Positions 1 through 11,408 of a DNA stretch of 64,000 nucleotides are shown here, in pieces. The notes under the pieces were generated by a model. That model saw only the letters and a list, made by a program, of their open reading frames with translations. It was not told the DNA's origin and searched no databases. Position 1 is the first letter of the stretch. Each line of letters starts with the position of its first letter. The DNA is from Gari tellinella (taxonomy: Eukaryota > Mollusca > Bivalvia > Cardiida > Psammobiidae), in the NCBI GenBank assembly GCA_922989275.2, contig OV277861.1, positions 46,787,623-46,851,622 on the forward strand, given 5' to 3'. The position numbers and the translations under genes are program-made.

Positions 1-92
1 ACGACGGACGAGGAACGGACGGACGGACGAGGACGGACACAGGACGATCAAAATAGCTCACCTTGGCACTTTGTGCCAGGTGAGCTAAAAAC
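1..92 (+). repeat. 3' end of a (GGAC)n repeat with terminal hairpin
   Basis: A GGAC/GACG microsatellite (1-50) is followed by a hairpin at 56-87 (AGCTCACCT … AGGTGAGCT, inner stem TGGCAC/GTGCCA) and then an A-rich run. The same end, with a different inner stem, recurs at 14637-14671 and 34140-34205. The element's body lies to the left, outside the window. The hairpin followed by CTAA recalls a Helitron 3' end, but no Rep/helicase is visible. Confidence 0.6.
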
Positions 93-125
93 ACACAAAA
101 AACCCAAACCCATACCATAACTATA

Positions 126-305
126 CAGTCGAACTTTGATATATCCAACTCGGTTAAATCGAACATACCCGCATTTCAAAGTTAAAACGTTTTAACTCTG
201 AAATATGGGTATGTACGACCTAACTGAGCATGAATCAATGCAGTTCATGTGTTGAACTATGGGATAATTGGAGTTAAGTGAGTTCTAGATATCCAAGTTC
301 GACTG
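126..305. mobile_element. MITE family F copy
   Basis: The element has inverted termini (CAGTCGAACTTTGATAT … AAGTTCGACTG), is flanked by TA on both sides, and has a central inverted repeat (AACATACCC…/…GGGTATGT). The ends and TA target look like Tc1/mariner-pogo non-autonomous elements. Other copies are at 15488-15680 and 43430-43621. Confidence 0.8.
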
Positions 306-590
306 TAGTTTGTTTTCAGAGCTTTTAGGTAGGTTGTTGCCAATATCAGGCTGGAAGTGAAGTTGATTGTTTTGGCAATCTGCAAGATTCTCTGATACAA
401 ATAATAATGCTTAGATGAAACAATTCTACATCTTATACAAATACATTGTAGATATTTATTAGGAAATATAGTTGATGTTTTATTAGGAGGGTAATACAAT
501 ATAGTACATGACTGTGCAAAATATATACACAGATAGAAAGGGTTGAGTTCCTGGTAGTTACAACTTTCTTTGAAACCAGTCTATTTAACA

Positions 591-800
591 TCTCATTGAC
601 AAAAATATGCCTCCTTTGAAGACAGGTGATCATTTAAAGCACGTTGAAAGTATTATAAAGCAGAATGTGCTATGATATAGAAAATATTTCTTACGGAGCA
701 TTTTCATAACTGTATACATGTATAGTGGAACTATTTGCTTCAGGGTAGGAACAAAATTAATTAAAGGTGTAAAAAGATGCATCTATAGGGGAAAGGTATT
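591..800. mobile_element. MITE family A, partial copy
   Basis: It shows the family A series 'GAAGACAGGTGATCA', 'AAAGCACGTTGAAAG', 'AGCAGAATGTGC', then the right arm (ATATAGAAAATATTTCTTA, GGAACTATTTGCTTCAGG). The left outer end is missing and the central palindrome is half deleted. Confidence 0.6.
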
Positions 801-1159
801 ACTGTACCACATAGATTCAGTAGACACCATGGAAGAGACCAGATACTGTTTGGCTATTCATCTACCCCTATAGACATTAGTTCCAGGCAGTTTAAGATTT
901 CTCATGATAAACTTAACCTGTGAGGCACAATCAGTGATAAAGCTGTCCGACAATCTTTGAAATATTCTATAATACTTCTCCCAAACCTCTATATCATATG
1001 ATAAAGAACAGTCACAGGGGGCTGTCTGAGGAAACTGGCTACCATAATTAACCTATTAAGTTTTTGAGGTAAAGATTCTAGCATTGACTTGTCTATTTAC
1101 ATTTTGTGGTCAAGATTGCATCAGTTTCCAGGTTCATTCTTCTGGTGATGAATATTCAA
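801..1159. other. No gene or recognised repeat seen
   Basis: AT-rich DNA with no long open frame and no repeat I can match elsewhere in the window. Confidence 0.5.
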
Positions 1160-1581
1160 ATATAAAACACCACCCACTATGAACATATATCATTTACTAT
1201 TACATTGGTTATATTTAAAGAGATTTCTCAGTTAGAAAAATTTCATATTGTCACAGTTGATATCATCACTAAAGATGATATCATTTTTTGTGACGTCATG
1301 TCATAATATTTTTTGTGATGTCGCAGGTAAATAATTAATTTTGTGTGTTTTTTCTGTAAAAACGTCATTAAAATCTATATAATAAATAGAATAATCAATT
1401 CCTTTGAATATATATGAAAGATATATCACTCGATTGGGTTGTTATCTGGTAAAAAAACTCATCCTGCAGACTCGTTTTTTAACATTTTTTATATTTTTCA
1501 TATCAATCCAAAGAAATTGATTATCCTCTATATAAAACACTGCCCACTATGAACATATATCATTTACTATTACATTGGTTA
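1160..1581. repeat. 320-bp segment between two ~48-bp direct repeats
   Basis: Nearly the same 48 bases (AAAACAC…CCCACTATGAACAT…CATTGGTT) occur at about 1160-1209 and 1534-1581. The segment between them contains an imperfect inverted repeat (AATAATCAATTCCTTTGAAT near 1391 against the complement near 1506). This could be an insertion with a long duplication, or half of a tandem duplication. Confidence 0.5.
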
Positions 1582-2160
1582 ATAAGATAAAAAAATGTGT
1601 GGATTCATTGCAGACATATCAAGTAACAACAGTGCAGACTTTATCAGACACCCCATGATCTGGGTCTATACTGTTTTCAAAAAGCATTGATTATAGATGA
1701 GTGTAACAGAAGCCATGGTAGATGATTATAATAATATAGGACAAGGTTTGTGTAATAACTAATGTTAGAGATCAAGGTCGAAGTTTGGTATTCCTAGATG
1801 AGAGAGAATAGGAGTTGTGCATACTAGAAACAGGCCATGGCGTAATGGGTTAAACCATGACAGAGTCTCAACTAAGACATGGCAATGTAACATGTTCCAG
1901 ATTTGTTAGCAAAGAGCAGTAACTGTTACAGTAGCTAGGCCAGATATTTTTCCATGTTTGATCTATGCTCTGGTTTTATCACTGATACCTCAATAAACAT
2001 GCCATGATGCTAGTTTCTGCTATCTGCAACAGGTGTGCTCTTGACCCTAATACAGATAATTGATATATATGCATAGACCTTGTCATCATATCTAAGGTTT
2101 CATTCACTGAAACTGCGCAACTGTTTATAATGGAGATGTAACTTCTGATCAGCGCTCGAG
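1582..2160. other. Non-coding, worn palindrome fragment only
   Basis: A decayed D-type core (CAGACTTTATCAGACACC … GATCTGGGTCTATACTG) is visible around 1630-1678. Nothing else is recognised. Confidence 0.4.
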
Positions 2161-2161
2161 A

Positions 2162-2330
2162 TACAGGGGACATTTCAAAAACTCAAATCTTTATGACTGC
2201 ACCAAATTCTATGTTGTGACTACTCAATAGAATCGTCTCTTCGGGACGATTCTAATGAGTAGTACCATAGGTTTTGGTGCAGACATGAAGTCTTGAGTTT
2301 ACTCCCTTTTATCTGGAACCCTAGCTTCAC
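2162..2330. mobile_element. MITE family B copy (worn)
   Basis: The central palindrome (ACTACTCAATAGAATCGTCTC / GACGATTCTAATGAGTAG) and arms (AATCTTTATGACTGCACC; TTACTCCCTTTTATCTGGA) match family B. The left terminus has decayed to 'ACAGGGGACATTTC'. Confidence 0.75.
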
Positions 2331-2565
2331 TGATATATTGCGCCTTACCAGTATCAACCCATTCACCACGGACAATTCAGATGGACAATTCCAGTTTTTA
2401 ATTTTTACCCATTACCCCATAAATATGCCTTTTTATGTCTTTAATATATTCCTCCCCTACAGAAAACAGTTCCAATTTATACAGTCATGAACATGTATCA
2501 TAAGAAATGTTTTCTTTATTTTAGCAGATGATGTTAAGAATTCTTTTTTAACCATATACCGTAGG

Positions 2566-2770
2566 TAAAACCTCGCTATTACGACCACTAAAACGAAGGC
2601 TAATTGATTGTATAATAGACAGTTGACTGCTTAAAGCAAGGAGATAGTGAAACAGAAAGCTCCTAAAGGAGCTTTCTGTTTCACTATCACCTTGCTTTAA
2701 GCGGTCACCTATCGTAAACACCATAATAATTAACATAATTTAGTGGTGGTAATAGAGAGGTTTTACTGTA
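2566..2770. mobile_element. MITE family C copy
   Basis: Termini GTAAAACCTCGCTATTACGA … AGAGGTTTTACTGTA surround the central palindrome GAAAGCTCCTAAAGGAGCTTTC, flanked by CTTAAAGCAAGG / CCTTGCTTTAAG. The ends resemble pogo/Tigger-type TIRs, with a TA target. Confidence 0.85.
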
Positions 2771-2782
2771 TTACCAAATGAC

Positions 2783-2852
2783 AATCAGTGCAGATCTTGA
2801 TCAGATGGCTTCTTAAGGATCCCTCTGATTTGGATCTACTCTGTTTGCAAAG
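2783..2852. repeat. D-type palindromic core
   Basis: An imperfect palindrome, 'CAGTGCAGATCTTGATCAG … CTGATTTGGATCTACTCTG', followed by TTTGCAAAGGACA. It is the core seen throughout the window, and the outer ends are not clear here. Confidence 0.6.
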
Positions 2853-3195
2853 GACAATTAAGTGTACATTTCACAGCTACACTGTAAAGGATGAGTATAT
2901 GAGTTATCTATTAGCTTTCTGGAGATATTATTTAAGTCAAGTTTCTTTTACTTACATTGTAAAGTTAAGAAGATATATATGCTCAAGACTAAAAATAGAT
3001 GGGTACCTCAGAACACATGTGTCACCTGCCAGCAACCATCAGTCAAACAAGTGTTTAAGTTAAAAATGAAAAACTTCATTATAGCAGAAATAATCTGCCG
3101 CAACAGAAAGTGTAGAAAAGGGGAATAACTCTCATAGTATTGATGCAAGAGAAATGAACCATGTGCAAGACACTCCCAGTTATCAAATTTTTTAA

Positions 3196-4580
3196 GTAAA
3201 TGTTAGAGATGAGGATTGGGTACAGCCTCGCTATAACCGTAGAACACCTAACAACCGAGACCAACATCGTTACCATAGCAACATCAAAATTCCATCATTT
3301 ACAGGGAAAGAAGAATGGCCAGTATGGATCAACAGGTTTGAAGCGATAGCAGAGAGGCAGAACTGGACCGAGGAGGAGAAACTTGATCAACTACTGCCGA
3401 AACTTGAAGGGATTGCGGCAGAATTTGTATACACACAATTAAAGAAAGAGGTCCTAAGGGATTACAATGAGCTGATCAACGAGATCAACTATCGTTTTAG
3501 GGTCATTGAGACACCAAAGAACTTTGCAGTTAAGTTCAGCAAGAGAGATCAAAGACCAAGAGAAACAGTAGAGGAGTACGCTGCCGAGCTGAAACGGCTC
3601 TATGATAAAGCATACAAGGAAAGAGACCACAGAACAAGAAGAGAAGACCTGGTGAGGAGGTTTTTCGATGGACTACATGATGAAGATCTTAGCTGGGAAG
3701 TCGAGTACATCAAAGAACCCAGTGACATAGATGAGGCTGTGCACCATGTTGTGACATGTATTCAGACTAGAAAGCGACATGATAGTGGGAACAGGAGAAA
3801 GAATGGTGTACACAGACTGCAAGAACACAAGAGCGAAGACGAAGAAGACTTGACCGACCATGCATATCGCATTCCAGCCAGAACAGAGCAGAGCAAGACA
3901 GGCTCAAAGAAAGATTCACCAGCCATGGGGACTGACCAGATGGATGCTGGAATCTTACAGCAAATTTTGAATGAGCTGACTAAGCTTAGCCTAACTCAAC
4001 AGCACCATAAGATGCACAAGAACAACAACATGGGAAGCAGAAGAAGCATTACATGTTATGCATGCCACCGAGAAAATCATATCGCAAGAGATTGTCCCTT
4101 TAAGGACCAAGGTAGGGACCAGAGCAGATACCCAGTGAATGGCAGAGAGAAAGCCGAAACCCATGAACCGGGATATAACACCATTCAACCAGGACCGAAA
4201 AAAGGAGTTCGTTCCATGAGGGAAGAATACCGTTGCACAGTCCCAGGATACTCAGAAGCAGTCATGGATGGGTTGTTTGACAGATTTGAAGCAGAGGATT
4301 CTGACGACATGCTGTACAGAGAAGAACCGAGGGAAGATTGCAGAGAGACTTACCTGTTACGAGACCAGTATGCTGACAATCTGGAGACCAGAGTGCAGAG
4401 AGTCCACCAAATTGTTCCAGAACACTGTGCAACAACAATAAGACGACACAAGGCCATGTACGATGAAAATATTTCAATCAACAGACGTGGAGTGGGCAAT
4501 GCTGTGAGAAACCTAGATCATGAAACCCCCAAGGTAGGCATCAGGCTAAAACCAAACAAGACTGCGCGTTCAATAAACGC
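3196..4580 (+). pseudogene. Ty3/Gypsy gag fused to integrase C-terminus (internally deleted)
   Basis: A reading frame stays open from 3196, just after a TAA at 3193, through to the repeat inserted at 4581. Its first ~330 codons read as a retrotransposon gag: 'IPSFTGKEEWPVWINRFEA', an 'RPRETVEEYAAELKRLYDKA' stretch, and a CCHC zinc knuckle at about 4057-4098 (CYACHRENHIARDC). From about 4370 the residues change to a typical integrase C-terminal region (LETRVQRVHQIV, IRRHKAMYDENIS, VRNLDHETPKVG). Protease, RT, RNase H and the integrase core are therefore missing, so this is a non-autonomous, internally deleted derivative. No 5' LTR is seen and the upstream end is truncated. Confidence 0.8.
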
Positions 4581-5034
4581 TTATGCCCCCAGTGGCATCC
4601 TTGACAATATATTCTGAATCTTTTCTAAGTCCAAATTAGGTCAAGGTCAACGTCAAACTGAGCTTGGGTATTATTGTTTAGTTGGTAATGGTCCAAGACA
4701 ACAACTGTATAAGTATCAAAGCATTGTAGTCAGTTGTGTTGATGCTAGATGAAACGGTAAAATCTAGTTAACCAAGAAATAGCCTATTTAAAATTTTCTA
4801 AGTCCAAATTAGGTCAAGGTCAAGGTCAAAATCAAAGTTTGGTGATATTGGTGGATAGGGAATGGTCCAAGGCAACAACTGTATAAGTATCCAAGCATTT
4901 GGGTAAGCGGTGTTGATGCTAGACGAAACGGTAAAATCTACTTAACCTTGTTACGGACGCACGCACGGACGGACGGACGGACGGACGGACAGGACGATTA
5001 CTATATGCCCCGCATCTGTCGATGCTGGGGGCAT
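4581..5034 (+). repeat. (GGAC)n hairpin-ended repeat inserted in the Gypsy relic
   Basis: It begins TTATGCCCCCAGTGGCATCC and ends with (ACGG)n, ACGATTACTAT and a terminal hairpin ATGCCCCGCAT…ATGCTGGGGGCAT plus AAAA. Two diverged internal units (TAAGTCCAAATTAGGTCAAG at about 4627 and 4799) form a tandem pair of about 170 bp. It splits the integrase tail, which resumes at about 5035. Related copies in the opposite orientation are at 44165 and 48540. Confidence 0.7.
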
Positions 5035-5193
5035 AAAAAGTGGTACGACAGACCCTACATGGTGAAGAAGAAGAGTACAGATGTCAACTTCATGGTGCAA
5101 GAGAAGATGGTCCATCACAACAAGTGGAAACCAGATGAGAGGACCGGCCCACAGAAATGGATAAAAACAGCAAAGAGCAAGATCAAGTATTAG
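5035..5193 (+). pseudogene. Integrase C-terminal tail, continued after the insertion
   Basis: The translation (WYDRPYMVKKKSTDVNFMVQ, then KMVHHNKWKP) matches the end of Ty3/Gypsy integrases, where 'GPY-V' is followed by a 'VVHVDRLKP'-type ending. The frame closes with a stop at 5191-5193. The GPY/F glycine appears as D-R in this copy. Confidence 0.65.
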
Positions 5194-7170
5194 AAATACT
5201 CTTGGCTTGTCAACAGTATCCTGAATAATGATTGTATATTATACTAATTAGAGGTAGTATGAGAATATTAATTAGCAGAAATTGTTTCCTGCTTTTATAG
5301 GTGAATTAAATGTTTATTTAGATCTACTTGGTTACTGCCAAGTTTTAATGTTTATTATGTAAAGGGAAGAGAGGTCATTATGCGTATTTAGAGATGCCCA
5401 TATTGACCACTTTTAATTAAACTTATAGATTAAAGTATTATTCATTAGAATTTAATAGGGAGTTTCCTCTTATGACAGTACCAGTTAGACGTTTGGATCC
5501 CTGATTAGTGGTATACATAGACAGAGTACCTGTAACAGTGACAACAGGTTTATGTGACGTAATGTGATGTGCCAACCAGCATGTACTATAGCGAGGTCCA
5601 AGGGCTTAAGGAGATGAATACTGACAGATTACCAAGGGAAAGCGCATGTCTAACCTGAGATACAGCTGATGGTCAGCTGTTGCATTTTATTTTCCTTATT
5701 TTAGTTTATGTGTCACAGAGAGATGAAAGGATGAGTGTCAAAGGTCTGGCTGACAAGTCTTAGAGGCCTACTCGGGAGTTGCTTTAGTGTACCGGAACAC
5801 GAGGGCCAGGGCCCGTAAGATGTTTTACCTGACAAGCGTTATTACAAGACAGAGATGGTAGGTTAAGTTGCGCAGGTAGGGTCGTCAGTAGGAGCCAATT
5901 AACAACATATTTCGTGCAGTGGAGAGAATCAAGAGTGCATGACGGGTAGACTAAGAGGATCAGGGATCTGCAACTGGAGCAAGAGGAGCAGTGGAATTGG
6001 GAAAAGGATGTCTCCTAGCAGAGACAATGAAGCTATGATGGATCTCAATGGACTGATAGAGCGGATCTGCAAGGCAGTGTGGAGCAAGGAGCCGCCCAGA
6101 GATTAACAGAGCTGGCACAGACTATCAACGCAAGTGTGATGCAGGGATGCAGACAACATCATCCGGGTCACATTGGTACCAGCAAGATGCAATGCAGGTT
6201 AGGCTGAGGTCAAGTTCTGGCGGACAAGTAATAGAAACCGGGTCCAGTCCTATAGAAGAAAATAAGCCGAATCTATTGAGAATACTGTATTTTATATTTG
6301 TGTAACGTAAGTCAGCATTCCATAGAGCATAATGTTTAATTGTAATTGTTTTAAAAGTTTTGTATTTTCAGTAAGTAAGTACAAATGTAATCTAAACAAT
6401 AGTCATTATCCAAGTTTGACAGCCTAGAGTAGGTTGTCTGACTTTGATGATGACCGCTTGAAGAGATCTTTGTGTAAAGTAGGTTAAAAAAGAAATAGCT
6501 TGGGCTTTAAGATTCTTTTATTTCACACATGTTAGGTGTCCAGGTTCTTCCTTTTATCTTGCTCTGGAGTGCTGAATGTAGAAAGCAAAAGCTCTTATTT
6601 GATGTTAGATGTTGGTGTTAGATTTGATCCTAATTAAATTCGGGAATAAATCTATTACCATACATTTCTTCTTTGAAATTTATAAATTGTATTATTAAAG
6701 TTAAGTGAATCAAAATCTAATAGCGATGTAATAGGATTTTTATCAAGTAAGGGCTTTTACAGGATTTTATCATGGGCATTAAATGCCATGTGTACATGTA
6801 TGATAAGTTATAAGAGATTTCATAACTTAGGTGTTTCCATGGTTGGAAAGTTTTTTGCATTTAAGCGAGGCATTTGATGCTCGTGTAATAATCTTTATGT
6901 GTTATAGTGTGGATAGTGTGCCTAAGAAAGAATATTGTAACACTTAAGGTATAAGTAGTTTAGGTCAGTTTATTTGTCATTTTCATTGTTCGAGGTCAAA
7001 AGGGGCACTCATTTGAGCTCCCCTTTGATGTCGGTCAATGCGAATGCGTTCTATGAAAGTGAGAAGTTATTTCATGCTAGATAGAAAGCATTTTGTTTAT
7101 GTATATACATGTGGTATTAACTGTTTCAGTCTGTATTGATGCTTAATGTTAGCAGGAGCTTAACATATTT
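5194..7170. other. Gypsy 3' internal region, no intact ORF
   Basis: About 2 kb separates the integrase tail from the polypurine tract. No long open frame exists on either strand. It may be the element's 3' untranslated part or decayed sequence, and I recognise no domain. Confidence 0.4.
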
Positions 7171-8060
7171 GAGAGGGGGGTAATGTAAGGGTCTGGTTTC
7201 AGGTTGACAAACACGTTTGTTGTTTGTCAGCATTCATGTTTATAACGTCAGCCTATGTGGCTGTTTTCAAGTGTCATTTCATAATTATAATTCCCAATTG
7301 TAATAGATACGATATAAACTACCTCTAGATCGTGTTAGCTCCCGCAGCATCTTTTATTAGGCCTGTATGTGTATTTGTTCTCGTTCATAGTTGCTAGAAG
7401 CAAGTGCTTCGACGCCATCTTGTTTTATGCTAAAGTGATGAATTGTGGGTCGCAACCTTGGTTTCATATACATAGTACAGTAGCGGCAAGATTTCAATCT
7501 ACGAAAGCTCTTTGAAAAGTAATTTATTCCATATTTTAGCTATGAGCGTCCCTTCTGTGTATATTCCCCCTCATGTTTATAACATTCTTGTATTTTTAGA
7601 AAGGGATATTGGTACTGTTTTAGTCATTTTTAGGTCCGCGCAGTGCCAGCGTCTTCGCATACCATATAAGGAGTGCACACTTGGTGTGCACTCCATATAA
7701 GGAGTGCACACTTTGGTGCGTTTTTTGTGCAACAGATTTTCGGTGCGATTTTAACGTTAAATCGCACCAGAAATTTGGTGCACACCACGTGACCAATTTT
7801 CTGTATAAATACCCCGGGTTGCAGACGAATCGAGGACTCTCGAGATAGAATTTCAAGGTGCGGCACCATATTGCCTTACTCTTTTAGAATAGAATTAGTT
7901 AGAAATAGAAGAAGTCTAGTGACTTGAGGATTACTATTATTGAGTAGGATATAAATAAAGCATCACATAAAATTTGATTAAGCCTTACTTTTACTTTATT
8001 TGCCGCACGAAAGAGAGTCCATTTTAGTTAATATTTATTTGAGAGAAAGAGAGAGAAGAA
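7171..8060 (+). mobile_element. Polypurine tract and LTR of the Gypsy relic
   Basis: A purine tract, GAGAGGGGGG (7171-7180), precedes TGTAAGGG at 7184, the usual PPT-then-TG layout. The presumed U3 has a direct repeat of CATATAAGGAGTGCACACTT at about 7661 and 7693. A TATA box (TATAAATA, about 7803) lies before the likely start, and an AATAAA at about 7955 lies before U5. The right border is uncertain and no matching 5' LTR is in the window. Confidence 0.6.
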
Positions 8061-8291
8061 AGGGGTGATCTTGAATCACGCTACCAATTTGGATCCAGAT
8101 CAGACCCCTGAATTGACGTGTACTACCGCTCGGCACGTGACAATATATGCTGGACTGTTCAAAAGTAAAGCAGAAAGAAAGCTGAATAGCTTTCTAATTT
8201 ATTTTTCTTTAGTATTAATTATTAAAGTCATCTGTCTTAAACACAGCTGGGTATAGGAAGAATAGCTTTTGGCTATGGAGGAAAGGGTTAA

Positions 8292-8535
8292 CCCTTTCCC
8301 CCATAGAAGCGACTTTTAGATCATTTAATTTATTCCTACGCTGAAGAAAATAGTTCCAGTTTATACCCTCATTAACAATTACTATTACAACTATTTTATT
8401 TAGCCTAGCAGATTTTAGCTTAAAGCAGGCTGAAAGTAAGGCAGAATGTGCCTTAAGGCACATTCTGCTTTACTTTCAACCTGCTTTTAGTGGTCACCTG
8501 TCTTCAAAACTAGAAACATGCTCTTGGGTAAAGGG
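8292..8535. mobile_element. MITE family A copy, 244 bp
   Basis: It is flanked by TTAA at 8288-8291 and 8536-8539. The ends are CCCTTTCCCCCATAG … TTGGGTAAAGGG. The central palindrome is AAAGCAGGCTGAAAGTAAGG … CTTTACTTTCAACCTGCTTT. A TTAA target with CCC ends fits the piggyBac type. Confidence 0.85.
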
Positions 8536-8545
8536 TTAAGAGAGT

Positions 8546-8793
8546 AGGGGCCCATCTCATAAAACTTTGTACGACACATGTTGTCCTATATAAGTCAGAT
8601 TATAAAAGTCTCAATTTATATTTAGTTCTCAGTCTAATCCTGTCTCATGACATCTCTTTGAAATCGTCTGGAAAAGACGATTCCAAAGAGATGTCAGACG
8701 ACAGGATTAGATAGAGAAATTACAAATTAAATGTATTTTAAAGTTTTGACTTATGACCCGTTTTTGCCGTACAAAGTTTTATGAAACGGGCCC
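8546..8793. mobile_element. MITE family G copy
   Basis: Long inverted termini GGGCCCATCTCATAAAAC… and …GTTTTATGAAACGGGCCC enclose a central palindrome (CTAATCCTGTC … GACATCTCTTTGAAATCGTC / GACGATTCCAAAGAGATGTC). It is the only copy in the window. Confidence 0.8.
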
Positions 8794-8927
8794 AGATATC
8801 TTAACTCTTTCCAAACAAAGTAACTCTTGTGAGTTATTAGGTTCCCTTGCGGATCATTTTAGTTACCAAAACATGAACCCAGTATACTTGGAATTCTGCG
8901 TAGCTTGATAAATACTGGTCTTAATTA

Positions 8928-8998
8928 ACAATCAGTGTAGACGCAGATCAGAGGGTTCCTATAGGAGCCCTCTGATCTGGGTCGACACTGTTTGCAGA
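8928..8998. repeat. D-type palindromic core
   Basis: A near-perfect palindrome, CAGATCAGAGGGTTCCTAT / AGGAGCCCTCTGATCTG, flanked by CAGTGTAGACG and CGACACTGTTTGCAG. Confidence 0.75.
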
Positions 8999-9017
8999 TG
9001 TAATTAGTATATATAAA

Positions 9018-9211
9018 ACAGAACTCCAGATAAAGGGAGTTTTTCAAAACCTAAAATCTTTATTTCTGCATTAAACCCTATAGTGTCACTACTCATTAGA
9101 ATCGTCTCTTTGAGACGATTCTAATGAGTAGTCACACCATAGGATTTGCTGCTGCAATGACTGAAAAAATGTTGGATTTGTTCAGTTTACTCCCTCTTAA
9201 CTGGAGTCCTG
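9018..9211. mobile_element. MITE family B copy
   Basis: Ends are AGAACTCCAGATAAAGG and CTTAACTGGAGTCCTG, with the central palindrome ACTCATTAGAATCGTCTC / GAGACGATTCTAATGAGT. The AT-rich flanks on the two sides are similar (ATATAAAA, TATTAAAT). Confidence 0.85.
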
Positions 9212-9331
9212 TATTAAATAGGTCCATTGGGTTAAAAGAGTTAATACAGATCTTTTTTCAGCATTAATCTATGCTTTCCTCTTTTGAATGGTTGACTTAC
9301 CTTTTCCTTACAGCTTGTTTTCTACGTTTGA

Positions 9332-9578
9332 CCCATTACTCCATAGATACACCTGTTTGCGTCTTTGTTCCTCCACTGAAGAAAATAACTAAACTTTATA
9401 CGGTCATAAATATGCACCATAAGAAATTTTTTATACATGTATATTCAAGCACATCGTAACTTAAAGCAGGCTGGAAGTAAAGCAGAATGTGCCGTAAATC
9501 AGATTCTGAATTTATTTCAACCTGCTTTAATTAAGTGGTCACCTGTCTCCAAAACTAGAAATAAGCTATTGGGTAATG
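9332..9578. mobile_element. MITE family A copy
   Basis: It starts CCCATTACTCCATAGATACA and ends GCTATTGGGTAATG. The left half of the core is intact (AAAGCAGGCTGGAAGTAAAG) and the right half has diverged (AGATTCTGAATTTATTTCAA). Confidence 0.75.
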
Positions 9579-9752
9579 TGTCCCAACAAGTGGTTGCTTT
9601 CAACAGGATGATTCAAAACACGGAAAGTCTCTGTAAAGGTGTTTCTGCTTTATGTACTTCCTGTTTTAATGTACAGAAAGCTTCCTATAATGGCTCAAGT
9701 AGGAAACATACAGGGTAGGAAACATAACAAGGCAGTTCTAGGAATAAGTTAA

Positions 9753-9996
9753 CCAATTACCCCATAGCCTATTTCTAGTTTTGAAGACATGTGACCACTT
9801 AAAACAGGTTGAAAGTAAAGCAGAATGTGCCTTAAGGCACATTCTACTTTTCTTTCAGCCTGTTTTAAGCTACTATCTGCTAGGATGTAGAAAATATTTC
9901 TTATCATACTTATTCATGTCTGTATAAATTAAAACTATTTTCATCAGTGGAGTAATAGATTTGAGGCGTAAAAAGGTGTATTTATGGGGTAATGGG
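9753..9996. mobile_element. MITE family A copy, 244 bp
   Basis: TTAA target duplications lie at 9749-9752 and 9997-10000. The ends are CCAATTACCCCATAG and TATGGGGTAATGGG, and the core is a strong palindrome (AGCAGAATGTGCCTTAAGGC). Confidence 0.9.
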
Positions 9997-10036
9997 TTAA
10001 GGAATGTAAAGACATTTCTATGAATGCAAGTGTTAA

Positions 10037-10270
10037 ACCATTTTTCCTCAAATACCTATTTTACGCCTAAAATTTATTCCTCCACTGTAGAAAATAGTCA
10101 TGAATAATACATCATAAGAAATATTTTCTATATTCTAGCAGATCTATGGTTGCTTAAAGCAGGTTGAAAGTAAAGCAGAATCTGCCTTAAGGCACATTCT
10201 GCTTTACTTTCAACCTGCTTTTAGTGGTCACCTATTATCAAAATTGGAAACATGCTATGGGGTAAAGGGT
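10037..10270. mobile_element. MITE family A copy
   Basis: The left end is worn (ACCATTTTTCCTCAAATACC) and the right end is GCTATGGGGTAAAGGG. The core palindrome (AAAGCAGGTTGAAAGTAAAG and its complement) is intact. Confidence 0.8.
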
Positions 10271-10501
10271 TACAAAAGGTTTGAATATATTATGTAGTAG
10301 TAGTACACAATAAACACAAAGATCACTACAATCATGAACAGGTGCAATTTGATAGTTATCTACACTGTTCAGTGCATACAAACAGTTATAAGCTGTTTGA
10401 TTCTCTTTTTGCTTTGTATTATTCAACAAACTTCATTTTGTTTATCCCCATCATCAATTACTCCTTTCAACACTAATAGAGAATCTCTTGCAAATGCTTA
10501 A

Positions 10502-10732
10502 CCCATTACCCCTTTTTACGCCTATAATTAATTCATCTTCTGAAGAAAACAGTTTCAATTTATAGTCACAAATAAAAATCATAGGAAATATTTTCTATAT
10601 TCCAGCAGATAATAGCTTAAAGCAGGCGGAAAGTAAAGCAGGATGGGCCTTAAGGCGCATTCGGCTTTACTTTCAACCTACTTTAAGTGGTAAAATATCT
10701 TCAAAACTAGAAACAGGCCATGGTGCAATGGG
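10502..10732. mobile_element. MITE family A copy
   Basis: It is flanked by TTAA on both sides, with ends CCCATTACCCCTTTTTACG and GGCCATGGTGCAATGGG and a core of AAAGCAGGCGGAAAGTAAAG. Confidence 0.85.
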
Positions 10733-11170
10733 TTAATTTTGGAGCCTGATCAGGATCCAGACTATTTGTCATTCAGATCCTGTTTTCTGCAAGAATAAGG
10801 AAGACCGAGCCAAAAAAGGATTTGACAGCTGATCTTTTAAACAAATGAAAAAGATCTAGTGTGTTACAGTTTTCCATCAAGAAAATACTAATACAAGGGA
10901 GCCTACTCTTATTTTCTTACATTGATAATCTCCCTTGCTTTCATGACAACTCAAACAAAATCTCACTGATGGTGCTTAATTCAAGTGACAGCATTAAACA
11001 AGATGAAATAAAGCAGAAAGCTCCTTTAGCAGCTGCCTGCTTTACTTACCTCTTATTGTAAGCCATAATCTGCAGTAAACAACCAAAATCAAGTCTCAGG
11101 GCTACCATAAGTTGACATAAAAAATCCTAAGATTTCCAAATTTCCATTTTTCAAGTGCGATTTTATGAAT
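10733..11170. other. No gene; worn repeat fragments
   Basis: It holds a fragment of a D-type core (GATCAGGATCCAGACTATTT, about 10748) and a worn C-type core (AAGCAGAAAGCTCCTTTAGC, about 11012). The short open frames here arise from these repeats. Confidence 0.4.
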
Positions 11171-11173
11171 CGT

Positions 11174-11300
11174 ACCTTTACCCAAACCCCTGTTTCTAGT
11201 TTTGTGACACGTGGCTGCTGAAAGCAGACTGTAAGTAAAGCAGAATGCGCCTTAAAGGCGCATTCTGCATTACTTTCAGCATGCTTTAAGCTACCATGAA
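11174..11300. mobile_element. MITE family A, truncated
   Basis: It has 'CCCCTGTTTCTAGTTTTGTG' and a palindromic core (AGCAGAATGCGCCTTAAAGG…). The element stops shortly after the core. A very similar truncated copy with the same flanks lies at 54972-55085. Confidence 0.65.
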
Positions 11301-11408
11301 CTAGAAAAAAATTCCGAAGATTTAGGAAAAATCCGGAGAAATGGCAGCCCTGAAGTCTTTTGTTTCAGTGGCTCCAACATGAATTTATCAGCAAGGAGAT
11401 ACCTACCA

